64,000 nt of DNA from JAJYSO01 sp964579505. GTDB lineage: Bacteria; Bacteroidota; Bacteroidia; Flavobacteriales; Flavobacteriaceae. Below are positions 52,459 to 60,862 of the stretch, in pieces (position 1 is the first letter of the stretch; each line of letters begins with the position of its first letter). A program made the translations under genes and the position numbers. A model generated the notes under the pieces. That model saw only the letters and a program-made list of their open reading frames with translations. It was not told the DNA's origin and made no database searches. The stretch lies in contig CAZOGC010000001.1 of the NCBI GenBank assembly GCA_964579505.1, positions 1 to 64,000 on the forward strand, in the 5' to 3' direction.

Positions 52459-52998
52459 ATGAAAACGTTTATATGTACCCTTTTTGTGCTGTGTATGCCT
52501 TGGTGGGCCTCTGCTCAGCTATTTGAAAAATACGAAAATAACGATCGTGTTGATGTAATGGTTGTTACACAAAATATGTTTCAACTCTTGTCAGGAGTGG
52601 ATATTAAAAGCGATGACCCGGATGTGCAACAATTTGAAAATTTGATTAAAAACCTGCAAGGAATAAGAGTGCTTTCTACTGCTGATGCTGCTATTGGCAA
52701 ACAAATGCTGGCAGATGTGAATACGTATATTTCCCAAAAAGGTTTGCAAGAACTCATGCGCGTAAAAGAAGATGGAAATCATTTAAAATTTTATTCGGAG
52801 CCGGGTAGTGCCCCCGGAAAAATTAGCCGATTGCTAATGTTTATGCGTGGAAAAGAAGATGGTAAGCCGGAGTATGTGGTGTTATCTATAAAAGGAGACA
52901 TAGACCTTAATGAAGTGAGCCAAATAGCCGGCGTACTTCATGGTATTCCCGGTGCTAAAGAACTCAAAAATGTACACTCTAAATCAGAAGAAAAATGA
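52459..52998 (+). CDS. DUF4252 protein, exported
   Basis: A 179-aa protein with signal peptide ending ASAQ. The body matches DUF4252 (NNDRVDVMVVTQNMFQLLSG, DNVQQFENLIKNLQGIRVLS-type strands). It probably acts in the periplasm. The stop overlaps the ATG of the next, paralogous gene by 4 bases. Function unknown; genetic linkage suggests a target or sensor of the sigma factor. Confidence 0.82.
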   Translation: MKTFICTLFVLCMPWWASAQLFEKYENNDRVDVMVVTQNMFQLLSGVDIKSDDPDVQQFENLIKNLQGIRVLSTADAAIGKQMLADVNTYISQKGLQELMRVKEDGNHLKFYSEPGSAPGKISRLLMFMRGKEDGKPEYVVLSIKGDIDLNEVSQIAGVLHGIPGAKELKNVHSKSEEK

Positions 52999-53528
52999 GA
53001 GAGGTCTATAAATTTATTGGAATAGGGATGGTATTGCTACTGGTTTCATGTCAATCTGAACCTAGTTTGCAGAACTACTACGTAGAACACCAAAATGATA
53101 CAAACTTTATGGTGATTGATTTACCGGCTAGTATGATTATGGGAAACTTAAAAGACCTTCCTAAAGATGCACAAGAAGCGCTTAGCCATATAGATAAAGC
53201 CAATATGTTGCTGTTCCCACTTAATGGAAGCAACCATAAACAGTATAAAATTCAACGCGATAAGGTATTAGCTATTCTAGATTCAGATGATTATAAGCTG
53301 CTTTTTAGACTGAAATATTCAGAGGCTCATATACAACTACGTTATTTAGGCAATCAAAAAGAAATAGATGAATTTGTATTGCTAGCTTATGATGATAGCA
53401 AAGGGTTTGCCGTAGCTAGAATATTAGGCGATAATATGAACCCACAGGCTATTATAAAAACCCTGCAAGCCGTGCGAAAAGGAAACGTTAAAGTGAATGT
53501 GGATAATTTGAAAGGGCTCGTCAATTAA
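52995..53528 (+). CDS. DUF4252 lipoprotein
   Basis: A 177-aa lipoprotein with Cys19 in LLVSC. It is a diverged paralogue of the preceding DUF4252 protein (FMVIDLPASMIMGNLKDL; LAILDSDDYKLLFRLKYSE). Translationally coupled to it. A hairpin terminator closes the operon. Function unknown. Confidence 0.8.
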   Translation: MREVYKFIGIGMVLLLVSCQSEPSLQNYYVEHQNDTNFMVIDLPASMIMGNLKDLPKDAQEALSHIDKANMLLFPLNGSNHKQYKIQRDKVLAILDSDDYKLLFRLKYSEAHIQLRYLGNQKEIDEFVLLAYDDSKGFAVARILGDNMNPQAIIKTLQAVRKGNVKVNVDNLKGLVN

Positions 53529-53549
53529 CCCTTTCTGCACTGAAAACGG

Positions 53550-53585
53550 AAAATGCCGACTGACAAAAAATCAGCCGGCATTTTT
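53550..53585 (+). terminator. Intrinsic terminator after the DUF4252 operon
   Basis: AAAATGCCG-CTGA paired with TCAG-CGGCATTTTT around an 8-base loop, 22 bases past the stop. Confidence 0.85.
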
Positions 53586-53746
53586 ATGTGTACCCATTGT
53601 GTATATGACCCCTAAAAAGGATACATTTTGTCACCTACCTAGGGAAGGCTCATGTTGAAGAACCTTTTATAGTAACGTGTAGGTTTGAAATAATACGTTT
53701 AACTGCCTTATAAATAGAGTCTTACCCCTTTCAATGCACTGTGTTT

Positions 53747-54124
53747 TTATTTAATAAACCGAATGGTCATCGGATATTTTATGTCTTTTACTCCGTCTTT
53801 AGCTTTTAATCCATAAATAATAGGGAAAATGATGTTGAGCAGTATGATAATAGGTATCAAAATAAAACCGATCAAGACAATACATAAAATACCGGCAATA
53901 ATGTAGTAAATAAACAAACTGATTTGAAAATTAACAACCTCTTTGCCTTGCGCATCCATATCTTGAATTTCATCTTTTTTAAGTTGCCATAAGATAATAG
54001 GCACAACTATTCCGCCAATACCACTTACAAGAACCAATAGCTGACTAAGATGCATAATCATTAGCATTTGTCGATCTTCTTTTAAAGCTGTAGAGCCGGT
54101 GTCTTCAACGTTTATAGTTTCCAT
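53747..54124 (-). CDS. DUF4870 membrane protein
   Basis: A small inner-membrane protein of 125 aa with three hydrophobic segments (LSQLLVLVSGIGGIVVPIILW; ISLFIYYIIAGILCIVLIGF; a last pair to IIFPIIYGLKAKDG). The KEVVNFQISLFIY motif is diagnostic of DUF4870/Tic20-like proteins. Its promoter box and the mnmE promoter are back to back. Role unknown. Confidence 0.88.
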   Translation of the reverse strand: METINVEDTGSTALKEDRQMLMIMHLSQLLVLVSGIGGIVVPIILWQLKKDEIQDMDAQGKEVVNFQISLFIYYIIAGILCIVLIGFILIPIIILLNIIFPIIYGLKAKDGVKDIKYPMTIRFIK

Positions 54125-54161
54125 AGAGTTATTTTTAGCATGGTTTAACGGAGCAATATAA

Positions 54162-54169
54162 CAAATTTA
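54162..54169 (-). promoter_or_regulatory. -7 promoter box for the DUF4870 gene
   Basis: On the minus strand TAAATTTG matches TAnnTTTG, 37 bases from the ATG at 54124. Confidence 0.5.
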
Positions 54170-54195
54170 ACATAATATTCTTGCCTATAGTTCTT

Positions 54196-54203
54196 TATCT
54201 TTG
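54196..54203 (+). promoter_or_regulatory. -7 promoter box for mnmE, 4 bases from the start
   Basis: TATCTTTG matches TAnnTTTG and ends 4 bases before the ATG at 54208. The message would be leaderless or nearly so. It lies within the frame extension to 54181, which argues against that earlier start. Confidence 0.5.
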
Positions 54204-54207
54204 CGCT

Positions 54208-55620
54208 ATGCTTTTAGAAGAAACTATAGTCGCTTTAGCCACCCCCGCCGGCAGTGGAGCCATTGCTGTTATCCGTGTGTCAGGGCCACAGGCCATTGCC
54301 TTGGTGGCACCGGTCTTTGAAGGCCGCCAAAAAATTGCCTTGACTCAACAAAAAACGCATACCCTACAGTTGGGCTACATCAAAGATGGACAACGCATTA
54401 TTGATGAAAGTTTGGTCTCCGTTTTTCAAGGAAATCGCTCTTACACCGGTGAACCTACTGTTGAAATCTCTTGCCACGGCAGCCCATTTATTCAACAAGA
54501 AATTATCAATTTGTTACTGCGTCAGGGCGCTCGTGCGGCTAAACCAGGCGAATTTACGATGCGCGCTTTTCTCAACGGAAAAATGGATTTGAGTCAAGCT
54601 GAAGCCGTAGCCGACTTGATTGCCAGCGACAACGAAGCTGCTCATCAATTGGCTATGAATCAAATGCGTGGCGGTTTTGCGAATGAAATCAAACAATTGC
54701 GCGAAGAATTACTCAACTTTGCTTCGCTCATCGAACTCGAACTCGATTTTGCGGAAGAAGATGTCGAATTTGCTAACCGCGATCAGTTTCAAGAACTCAT
54801 TTGGAAAATTCAAAAGACGCTTAACAAGCTCATTGATTCCTTTGCTGTAGGAAATGTCATAAAACGCGGTATTCCCGTGGCTATTATTGGCGAACCGAAT
54901 GCCGGAAAATCTACCTTGCTCAACGCTCTGCTCAATGAAGATCGGGCTATTGTCAGTGATATTGCCGGAACAACACGCGACACAATTGAAGATGATATCG
55001 CCATTGGCGGTATTGGATTTCGCTTTATAGACACCGCCGGAATTCGCGAAACCACCGATGAAATCGAAGGTCTTGGTATCAAGAAAACTTTTGAAAAAAT
55101 AGGAAAATCTTCTATTGCCTTGCTGATGATTCCGAGTACACAAGCCATTGAAAACGAAATGGTAAAACAGGAAATGATCGTCGAAATAAACCGCATTAAA
55201 AACCGCTTTCCCGATAAGCCGTTTTTGATTGTTATCAATAAAATTGATTTGCTGAGTGAACTTCAAATTGAATTATTACGAGAAGCGTTGAATGCTATTG
55301 CCGGTACTGATTTACAATTTATAGCCGCTAAACAAAACAGAGGCATTGACGCCCTAAAAGACAAACTGAAAAACTATGTCGATACCGGTGCTTTGCGCAA
55401 CAACGATACGATTGTAACCAACTCACGTCACTACGATTCCTTGTTAAAAGCGCAACAAGAAATCAACAAAGTACAAGAAGGTTTAAACCTGGGGCTTACC
55501 GGCGATTTACTAGCTATCGATATTCGTCAAGCACTGTATTATTTTGGAGAAATCACAGGAGAAATCACAACCGATGACTTGCTCGGAAATATTTTTGCCA
55601 ATTTTTGTATAGGGAAATAA
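54208..55620 (+). CDS. mnmE: tRNA modification GTPase MnmE
   Basis: With MnmG modifies uridine-34 of certain tRNAs. The 470-aa sequence begins MLLEETIVALATPAGSGAI, the normal start. The N-terminal folate-binding domain has VEISCHGSPF; the helical domain is interrupted by the G domain with GEPNAGKSTLLN, DIAGTTRD, DTAGIRET and NKID. The C-terminus ends in the required FCIGK. The frame is open 9 codons earlier, but a promoter box lies there. Unusual detail: its GC-richer codons (CTC, CGC) differ slightly from the neighbours. Confidence 0.96.
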   Translation: MLLEETIVALATPAGSGAIAVIRVSGPQAIALVAPVFEGRQKIALTQQKTHTLQLGYIKDGQRIIDESLVSVFQGNRSYTGEPTVEISCHGSPFIQQEIINLLLRQGARAAKPGEFTMRAFLNGKMDLSQAEAVADLIASDNEAAHQLAMNQMRGGFANEIKQLREELLNFASLIELELDFAEEDVEFANRDQFQELIWKIQKTLNKLIDSFAVGNVIKRGIPVAIIGEPNAGKSTLLNALLNEDRAIVSDIAGTTRDTIEDDIAIGGIGFRFIDTAGIRETTDEIEGLGIKKTFEKIGKSSIALLMIPSTQAIENEMVKQEMIVEINRIKNRFPDKPFLIVINKIDLLSELQIELLREALNAIAGTDLQFIAAKQNRGIDALKDKLKNYVDTGALRNNDTIVTNSRHYDSLLKAQQEINKVQEGLNLGLTGDLLAIDIRQALYYFGEITGEITTDDLLGNIFANFCIGK

Positions 55621-55737
55621 CAGTTCGACTTGGCTCACTGACCACCTCAGGGCTCGATTTAATCACCGAGGGCTGTATGGACGCTGAGGACCCTGAGGTT
55701 ACTCGAAGGGTCGAAGCGTCGAAGGGTCGAAGCCCGA
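55621..55737. repeat. Left repeat flanking the GIY-YIG gene
   Basis: Starts right after the mnmE stop and ends 14 bases before the GIY-YIG ATG. CCTCAGGG and CCCTGAGG can pair as a hairpin, followed by a three-fold TCGAAG run. Bases 55678-55737 (60) are identical to 56102-56161. Confidence 0.85.
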
Positions 55738-55751
55738 ATAAATAAAAAACA

Positions 55752-56057
55752 ATGAAAGGATACACTTACATATTATTGTGTGCAGATGGTAGTTATTATA
55801 CGGGGAGTACTAAAGATATAGAAAAAAGATTAACCCAACATCAGGCGGGAGAAGGCGCCAATCACACTAAAAAACATTTACCGGTAAAATTGGTGTATTA
55901 CGAAGAATACAGTAGAATAGATGAGGCTTTTTATAGAGAAAAACAAATACAAGGCTGGAGTCGAAAAAAGAAAGAAGCCTTGATAAATGGAACGCCGGAG
56001 TTATTACCAAAATTGGCTATAGCCTATCGTGATTTACAAGATGATGATTCTTTATGA
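55752..56057 (+). CDS. GIY-YIG nuclease-like protein
   Basis: A 101-aa protein made up of one GIY-YIG domain (UPF0213/YhbQ type): KGYTYILLCADGSYYTGST gives the two tyrosines. The Arg in DIEKRLTQH and the Glu in EAFYREKQIQGWSRKKK complete the catalytic set. These proteins may cut or remodel DNA; small members are of uncertain role. It is bracketed by near-identical repeats beginning just after the upstream stop and just after its own stop, like a cassette. The gene could move with, or act on, these repeats. Confidence 0.9.
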   Translation: MKGYTYILLCADGSYYTGSTKDIEKRLTQHQAGEGANHTKKHLPVKLVYYEEYSRIDEAFYREKQIQGWSRKKKEALINGTPELLPKLAIAYRDLQDDDSL

Positions 56058-56161
56058 ATAAACCGCCCTTCGAGAGCCTCAGGGCTCGACATAACCGAGG
56101 GTGGACGCTGAGGACCCTGAGGTTACTCGAAGGGTCGAAGCGTCGAAGGGTCGAAGCCCGA
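56058..56161. repeat. Right repeat flanking the GIY-YIG gene
   Basis: Begins directly after the GIY-YIG stop codon. It has the same order as the left copy (CCTCAGGGCTCGA, ACCGAGGG, then 60 identical bases at 56102-56161) with shorter spacers. Direct orientation relative to the left copy. Confidence 0.85.
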
Positions 56162-56312
56162 TATATGAAACATAAAAAGTAAAAAAACGAACCGCTTGGA
56201 TTGTAGAGCAACAACGTTTTTTCTGCCTTTTGATTCGCGGAAGTTGTTCAACTAAGGGCAATTCCACTTTTCATCTAAAAAAAATTGTTAGATCCGGATT
56301 TTTTGGGTCGCA

Positions 56313-57533
56313 TTAATTCCTCAACCCTCGGCGTACGGCTTTAATAAACTTCCAGCGTTGTTCAGATAATTCTTGCGCAGACGCTTTAGGCCAGGCTGCA
56401 ATTTGAGCAATAACGAGTTTTTCTTTGGGGTTAATGTAAATCAGTTGTCCAAAAATACCCACAGCAGCATAGCTTCCATCGGCAAATACCCACCATAAAT
56501 AACCATAACCATTACCTTGGTCGTCAATGGTGTATAGTTTTTTAGTGGCGTGCGTAAGCCATTCTTTAGCAAAAATAGGTTTGCCGTTAATTTTTCCACG
56601 ATTGAGCATTAACTGTCCTAATCGGGCATAATCGCGAAGGCTGACTGAAAGTCCGCTGCCACCAATGTTTAATCCGCTGCATTCGTCTGCCAACCAATAG
56701 GCATTTTGTTGCATTCCCATAGGTTTCCAGATTTTTTCAGAAAGGTATTGCGCTAGTGTTTTATGCGTAGCTTTTTGAACTAAAATGCCGGCTAAATCGA
56801 TTTCTCCGGTGCTGTAATGCCAAGGATGCTTTCCATTTTGTAAAGGTTTTATCGGCTTGATATACGTTAAAATATGTGATTCATCTCCTCGGCAAGGCGC
56901 TAAATACATCTGAGCGACGTCAGATTTCGGATCGGCGTAATCTTCATTCCAATCCATTCCTGAGGTCATAGTGATGAGCTGTCTGATGGTAACTTTTCCA
57001 TAAGCATAGCCCTGAAGTTCAGGAATGTATTTTTGTAACGCATCATCTAAACTTTTGATATAACCGTCCTTTAAGGCAGTGCCTATTAACATAGAAGTAA
57101 CAGATTTTGCCACTGAAAAGGAAGTCCATAAGCTGTGGCGTGTCGCATTTTTGCCGTAACGTTCAAGGCGTATTTTTCCATTTTGCAACACAATGGCTCC
57201 TTCTATATGGTTAGCAGTCATATACGATTGTAGCGAAGTGCTGTCATTCCATTGAGGCGTGATAGCTTTTCCTTTTTTTAAGGGATAGTGATGCGTGCCT
57301 GCAGCTACTAATTTGCTGGGAAAAATTTTGTGCATTAATGGAAATCGGCGCTCTTTTTCCACTTGATTCCAAAAAAGTAAACTTTCTAATTTCTGCCCCA
57401 TAGTTTCTCCCGGAATACGCGCTCGTATTTCGCGTATAGCCAATGAGTCAGCTGATTTAAGATCAACTTCTTGACCGTAAGCCGTGTGGAAACTGAAATA
57501 GAGAAGACATAAAAATAATAAACTGTAGCGCAT
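56313..57533 (-). CDS. Beta-lactamase-family serine hydrolase
   Basis: An exported penicillin-binding-protein-like hydrolase of 406 aa. The signal peptide ends at TAYGQ. The SxxK motif is SVAKSV, and HYSTGEIDLAG gives the YxT/N-type second motif. The GIFGQ segment takes the place of the third. Such class C-like enzymes act as esterases, D-amino-peptidases or peptidoglycan-modifying enzymes; antibiotic hydrolysis is not implied. Stands alone. Confidence 0.88.
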   Translation of the reverse strand: MRYSLLFLCLLYFSFHTAYGQEVDLKSADSLAIREIRARIPGETMGQKLESLLFWNQVEKERRFPLMHKIFPSKLVAAGTHHYPLKKGKAITPQWNDSTSLQSYMTANHIEGAIVLQNGKIRLERYGKNATRHSLWTSFSVAKSVTSMLIGTALKDGYIKSLDDALQKYIPELQGYAYGKVTIRQLITMTSGMDWNEDYADPKSDVAQMYLAPCRGDESHILTYIKPIKPLQNGKHPWHYSTGEIDLAGILVQKATHKTLAQYLSEKIWKPMGMQQNAYWLADECSGLNIGGSGLSVSLRDYARLGQLMLNRGKINGKPIFAKEWLTHATKKLYTIDDQGNGYGYLWWVFADGSYAAVGIFGQLIYINPKEKLVIAQIAAWPKASAQELSEQRWKFIKAVRRGLRN

Positions 57534-57585
57534 AACGATGTATTTTAAGCGGAAGTCGGATTAAATCTATACAGCAGATATTGTT

Positions 57586-58248
57586 TTAAAATGGAGAAAT
57601 ATTGTTAGCAGAAACGTAAATCGACTTGTAATCTTCAATCACTTTGTTAGCAAGATTGTAATCTTGATTTTTAGAATGTTTACTTTTATAGGCTACACAA
57701 TAAATTCCGGCAGCGTGAGCCGCTTTAATACCATTGGTAGAATCTTCAATAACAATGCAGTTGGTTCGCGGTTCTTGTGCTTTTTCTGCCGCTCGTTCAA
57801 AAATTTCCGGATGAGGTTTAGAAGCTGTTAATTCTGCTCCGCTAATTTTTCCGATGAAATATTGATCGAGTCCGAAGCGTTCGAACACCCAATTGATGGT
57901 ATTGCGACTAGCTGATGAGGCCAACACCATTTTAATGCCGTGTTGATGATAGTTTTTGATTAAATCTAGCACCCCGGGAATCAAATCAAAATCAGGGTCG
58001 TTGTCAAAAAGATTTTTAAAGTGCTCTCGTTTTTTGTCAATTAGTGTTTGTGGATTTTCATTAAGATTAAAGTGAGCCACTAATTCTTGGCAAACCTTAA
58101 GTGTTGCTTTTCCGGTAAATGAATCGTAGAGAGGCTGATTAACTTCTAATCCGAAGTGATCAAACATTTCAAAATACGCTTTACGATGCAGAGGTTCGGT
58201 ATCTACAATTACACCATCCATATCAAAAAGAGCTGCTTTAAAAGTCAT
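57586..58248 (-). CDS. HAD-superfamily phosphatase / beta-phosphoglucomutase-like
   Basis: A 220-aa cytosolic HAD enzyme with the nucleophile pair Asp9/Asp11 (FDMDGVIVDTEP), a helical cap, the Ser/Thr motif VLASSASRNT, Lys in LTASKPHPEIF and the acidic motif VIEDSTNGIKAA. This subgroup includes beta-phosphoglucomutases and sugar-phosphate phosphatases; the cap alone does not settle which. No operon partner. Confidence 0.9.
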   Translation of the reverse strand: MTFKAALFDMDGVIVDTEPLHRKAYFEMFDHFGLEVNQPLYDSFTGKATLKVCQELVAHFNLNENPQTLIDKKREHFKNLFDNDPDFDLIPGVLDLIKNYHQHGIKMVLASSASRNTINWVFERFGLDQYFIGKISGAELTASKPHPEIFERAAEKAQEPRTNCIVIEDSTNGIKAAHAAGIYCVAYKSKHSKNQDYNLANKVIEDYKSIYVSANNISPF

Positions 58249-58308
58249 ACTTCAAAAAATAACGAAAAAAACAAATGTAAACGATTAAACTGAGGCAAAA
58301 ATGCCTAA

Positions 58309-58346
58309 AAAAAACCGGAACGGCGAGCGCATTCCGGCTTATTTTT
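58309..58346 (-). terminator. Intrinsic terminator after the M1 peptidase gene
   Basis: On the minus strand CCGGAA / TTCCGG with an 11-base loop is followed by eight T. It lies about 20 bases past the peptidase stop. Confidence 0.8.
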
Positions 58347-58367
58347 AAGATTCAAAATAATCGTGAT

Positions 58368-60326
58368 TTATGAATGTTTCCACTGGTTATTTTTTCGATT
58401 AACATCGGGTAATTCGTGATTTGGGTCAATAATAACCGAGGTAATGGCACTGGTAGAAGGGTATTTAAAAGTCCACACTCCACCGCGCTGCCAAATAACC
58501 ACCGGAAGTTTTTTGGTGTGGGTTTTTCCATTTGCTTCGGTTATTTTTACGGTAACAGGTAGCGCCATTTTGTCTAAATTTTCTAGAGTAATCAGAGCAC
58601 CTTTACTAGGATCTTTATCAACATAGCTCACACTTTCTACCGCTTGGTCTAGTTTCCAGTTGGTATAAAACCACTCTTTCCAAAACCAGTTTAAGTCCTC
58701 ACCGGCAGCATCGTTCATAGAGCGGAAAAAATCTTGTGGTTGAGGATGTTTAAAGGCCCACCTGTTGATGTAGGTTTTAAAAGCATAGTCAAAACGCTTA
58801 GGCCCAATAACACTGTGGCGTAGAATATGTAGCGCCAAAGAGGTTTTAAAGTAATAGGCCCCATAATCGTGGAGTCCCATATTAGCCGGGCGCGTCATTA
58901 ATGGTTCGCTAATTCGTGCTAGCATATGGGCGGCACGAGGAGAAACGGTGTGAGAAGTGTCTCCATATTCTCCGTGGTTAAACCAAGCAGAAGCAAAATC
59001 ATTAATAAAGGTATTGAGTCCTTCATCTTGCCACATAAATCGGCGTTCGTTACTACCCACAATCATCGGAAACCAGTTGTGACCAATTTCGTGCGTTACA
59101 TCGTGCCACAAACTGCCGTCTTTTATATCATATTTACAGAAAATAATACCGGGATATTCCATTCCTAAAGCCACTCCGGCAACGGCAGTAGCTGAGTTCC
59201 ACGGATATTCAAAATAATTTTTAGAATAAAATTCTATACTTTGTTTAAGGTATTGGGTAGCTCTGCCATAAGCATGAGGACCGGCGCTTTCTTGCGGATA
59301 AACAGCCATAGAAATTCCTTTTCTTCCGGAGGGAAAATTGATGCGGGCGGCATCCCATCTAAATACTTTTGAAGCTGCCCAAGATACATCTCTAGAATTT
59401 TGCATTTTAAAGTGCCACGTAAGTGTGCCTTTGTGTTTGGGGCGAGTAGATTTTTTACCTACTTCGGATTTTGTGATAATTTGAATAGTTTTATCACTCT
59501 GTCTTGCTTTTTTGAGTCGTTTAAGCTCGGTTTTGGTAAGTACCTGTTCTGGGTTTTGTAAATCACCCGACCCAGCTACAATCATATCGGCCGGTACGGT
59601 AATATAATAATCAAAATTGCCGTACTCACAATAAAACTCTCCTAGCCCCATATAAGGCAGTGTACTCCATCCGTGAATATCGTCATAAACACACATACGA
59701 GGATACCATTGTGCAAGTTCATATATAATACCATTTTTGGTATACAAGCGTCCCATTCGGTCGGCTCCATATTTAGGAATGTGGAAAAAATAAGTAACTT
59801 TTACAGTAACTTCTCCACCGTTTGGTTGTAGGGTAAAAGGCAAACGGAGTTGCATACGTGTGTCCGTAATAACCGGATTAAGGGCATATGTTTTTCCATT
59901 ATAAGTTGCCGAAACAGATTGTACGTGGTCGCCGCCTTTGGTGTATCCTTGCACATCAAAACGATCGCCACTTACCGGGGTTGCATCCCATCCACGAGAT
60001 CCGGGTTCAAAAATATTTTGGTCGAGTAGCAACCACAGATAATGAAGAGAATTAGGGCTGTTGTTGGTGTAATGAATAGTTACATCGCCTCGTAATATGG
60101 TGTCTTTTTCATCTAAGGTGGCGTGAATTTCATAGTTTACGCTGTTTTGCCAGTAATCAGGCCCCGGGGCACCATCGGCACTACGGTACTGATTTCCGTT
60201 ATGTGTAAAAAAAGAAGGATCCCATAATTGATGTGGGTTATAAACCGATTTATCCTGTGCCAATAAAGAAACAGGCAATAACAGGAGGGTTAAGAAAAGA
60301 ATAAAGAAGGAATGTTGACGTTTCAT
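58368..60326 (-). CDS. M1-family metallopeptidase
   Basis: An exported zinc aminopeptidase of about 652 aa. The start at 60326 (MKRQHSFFILFLTLLLLPVSL) gives a standard signal peptide; the frame extends 9 codons more. A beta-sandwich N-domain precedes the gluzincin site HEIGHNWFPM, with the third ligand in WQDEGLNTF about 18 residues later. The GMEYPGI motif stands where M1 enzymes have GAMEN. It likely trims peptides outside the cytoplasm. Single-gene unit. Confidence 0.91.
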   Translation of the reverse strand: MKRQHSFFILFLTLLLLPVSLLAQDKSVYNPHQLWDPSFFTHNGNQYRSADGAPGPDYWQNSVNYEIHATLDEKDTILRGDVTIHYTNNSPNSLHYLWLLLDQNIFEPGSRGWDATPVSGDRFDVQGYTKGGDHVQSVSATYNGKTYALNPVITDTRMQLRLPFTLQPNGGEVTVKVTYFFHIPKYGADRMGRLYTKNGIIYELAQWYPRMCVYDDIHGWSTLPYMGLGEFYCEYGNFDYYITVPADMIVAGSGDLQNPEQVLTKTELKRLKKARQSDKTIQIITKSEVGKKSTRPKHKGTLTWHFKMQNSRDVSWAASKVFRWDAARINFPSGRKGISMAVYPQESAGPHAYGRATQYLKQSIEFYSKNYFEYPWNSATAVAGVALGMEYPGIIFCKYDIKDGSLWHDVTHEIGHNWFPMIVGSNERRFMWQDEGLNTFINDFASAWFNHGEYGDTSHTVSPRAAHMLARISEPLMTRPANMGLHDYGAYYFKTSLALHILRHSVIGPKRFDYAFKTYINRWAFKHPQPQDFFRSMNDAAGEDLNWFWKEWFYTNWKLDQAVESVSYVDKDPSKGALITLENLDKMALPVTVKITEANGKTHTKKLPVVIWQRGGVWTFKYPSTSAITSVIIDPNHELPDVNRKNNQWKHS

Positions 60327-60510
60327 AGGCTTATTTTTATAAAAGTTTTCCAAATATCGTATTTTGAAAATAAAATGGAGAATGATTGAAAGTTTTTATT
60401 TTATAGGTAATAAAAATATGGAAATGATAGGTAGCTGGTGATAACGTTGTTCTTTTGATGAATATATAAGAAATAAAAACGAATAATAACGGATTGTGTG
60501 GGATAGAATA

Positions 60511-60789
60511 ATGCTATCTTTAAAACTTCTTTATACTAGTTGTTATGATTTTTCGAAAAGTGAAACAGACTATATTTTACTTATTTCTTGGGATGCTGTT
60601 AAAAACGCACAAGGGTATAATGTGTTGTGGGGAATAGCTCCTGATAAACTATACCATTCTTGGTTGCTGTATGGTAAAAATAAATTGAATTTACCGAGCT
60701 TAAACGCCGGACAAACGTATTATATACAAGTAGAAGCTTTTAATGAAAATGGAGTTGGAAAACGTAGCCAAACCTTGATTTTAAAATAG
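60511..60789 (+). pseudogene. Orphan C-terminal FN3 fragment of a glycosidase-like protein
   Basis: A 92-codon frame without signal peptide. The sequence (LISWDAVKNAQGYNVLWGIAP, LNAGQTYYIQVEAFNENGVG) is a fibronectin type III-like domain of the kind found at the C-terminus of exported Bacteroidota glycoside hydrolases. No catalytic domain precedes it; the upstream 140 bases carry none. I read it as a remnant of a deleted gene, though a tiny expressed FN3 protein is possible. Confidence 0.6.
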
Positions 60790-60862
60790 CCGAGACAGAA
60801 TTTTTTTATTGAGAAAATCTTGAGACCTTTGTGCAATAGGTAAGACAGATTAAACTTAAAAA

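Noticed and set aside
54709..55266. 185-codon open frame on the minus strand inside mnmE
   Set aside because: It lies fully opposite a well-conserved gene with intact motifs, and its translation is low in recognisable structure.
55700..56161. CRISPR-like array from the TCGAAG repetitions
   Set aside because: Units are about 10 bases apart with no spacers of constant size, there are only two outer repeats with a gene between, and no cas genes.
56017..56267. Small minus-strand frames over the right GIY-YIG repeat
   Set aside because: They translate the repeat itself (TLRVTSGSSAS appears in both copies) and have no independent support.
57121..57533. Antibiotic-resistance beta-lactamase
   Set aside because: The motifs fit the wide class C-like serine hydrolase family, but the third motif and context do not indicate a true beta-lactamase.
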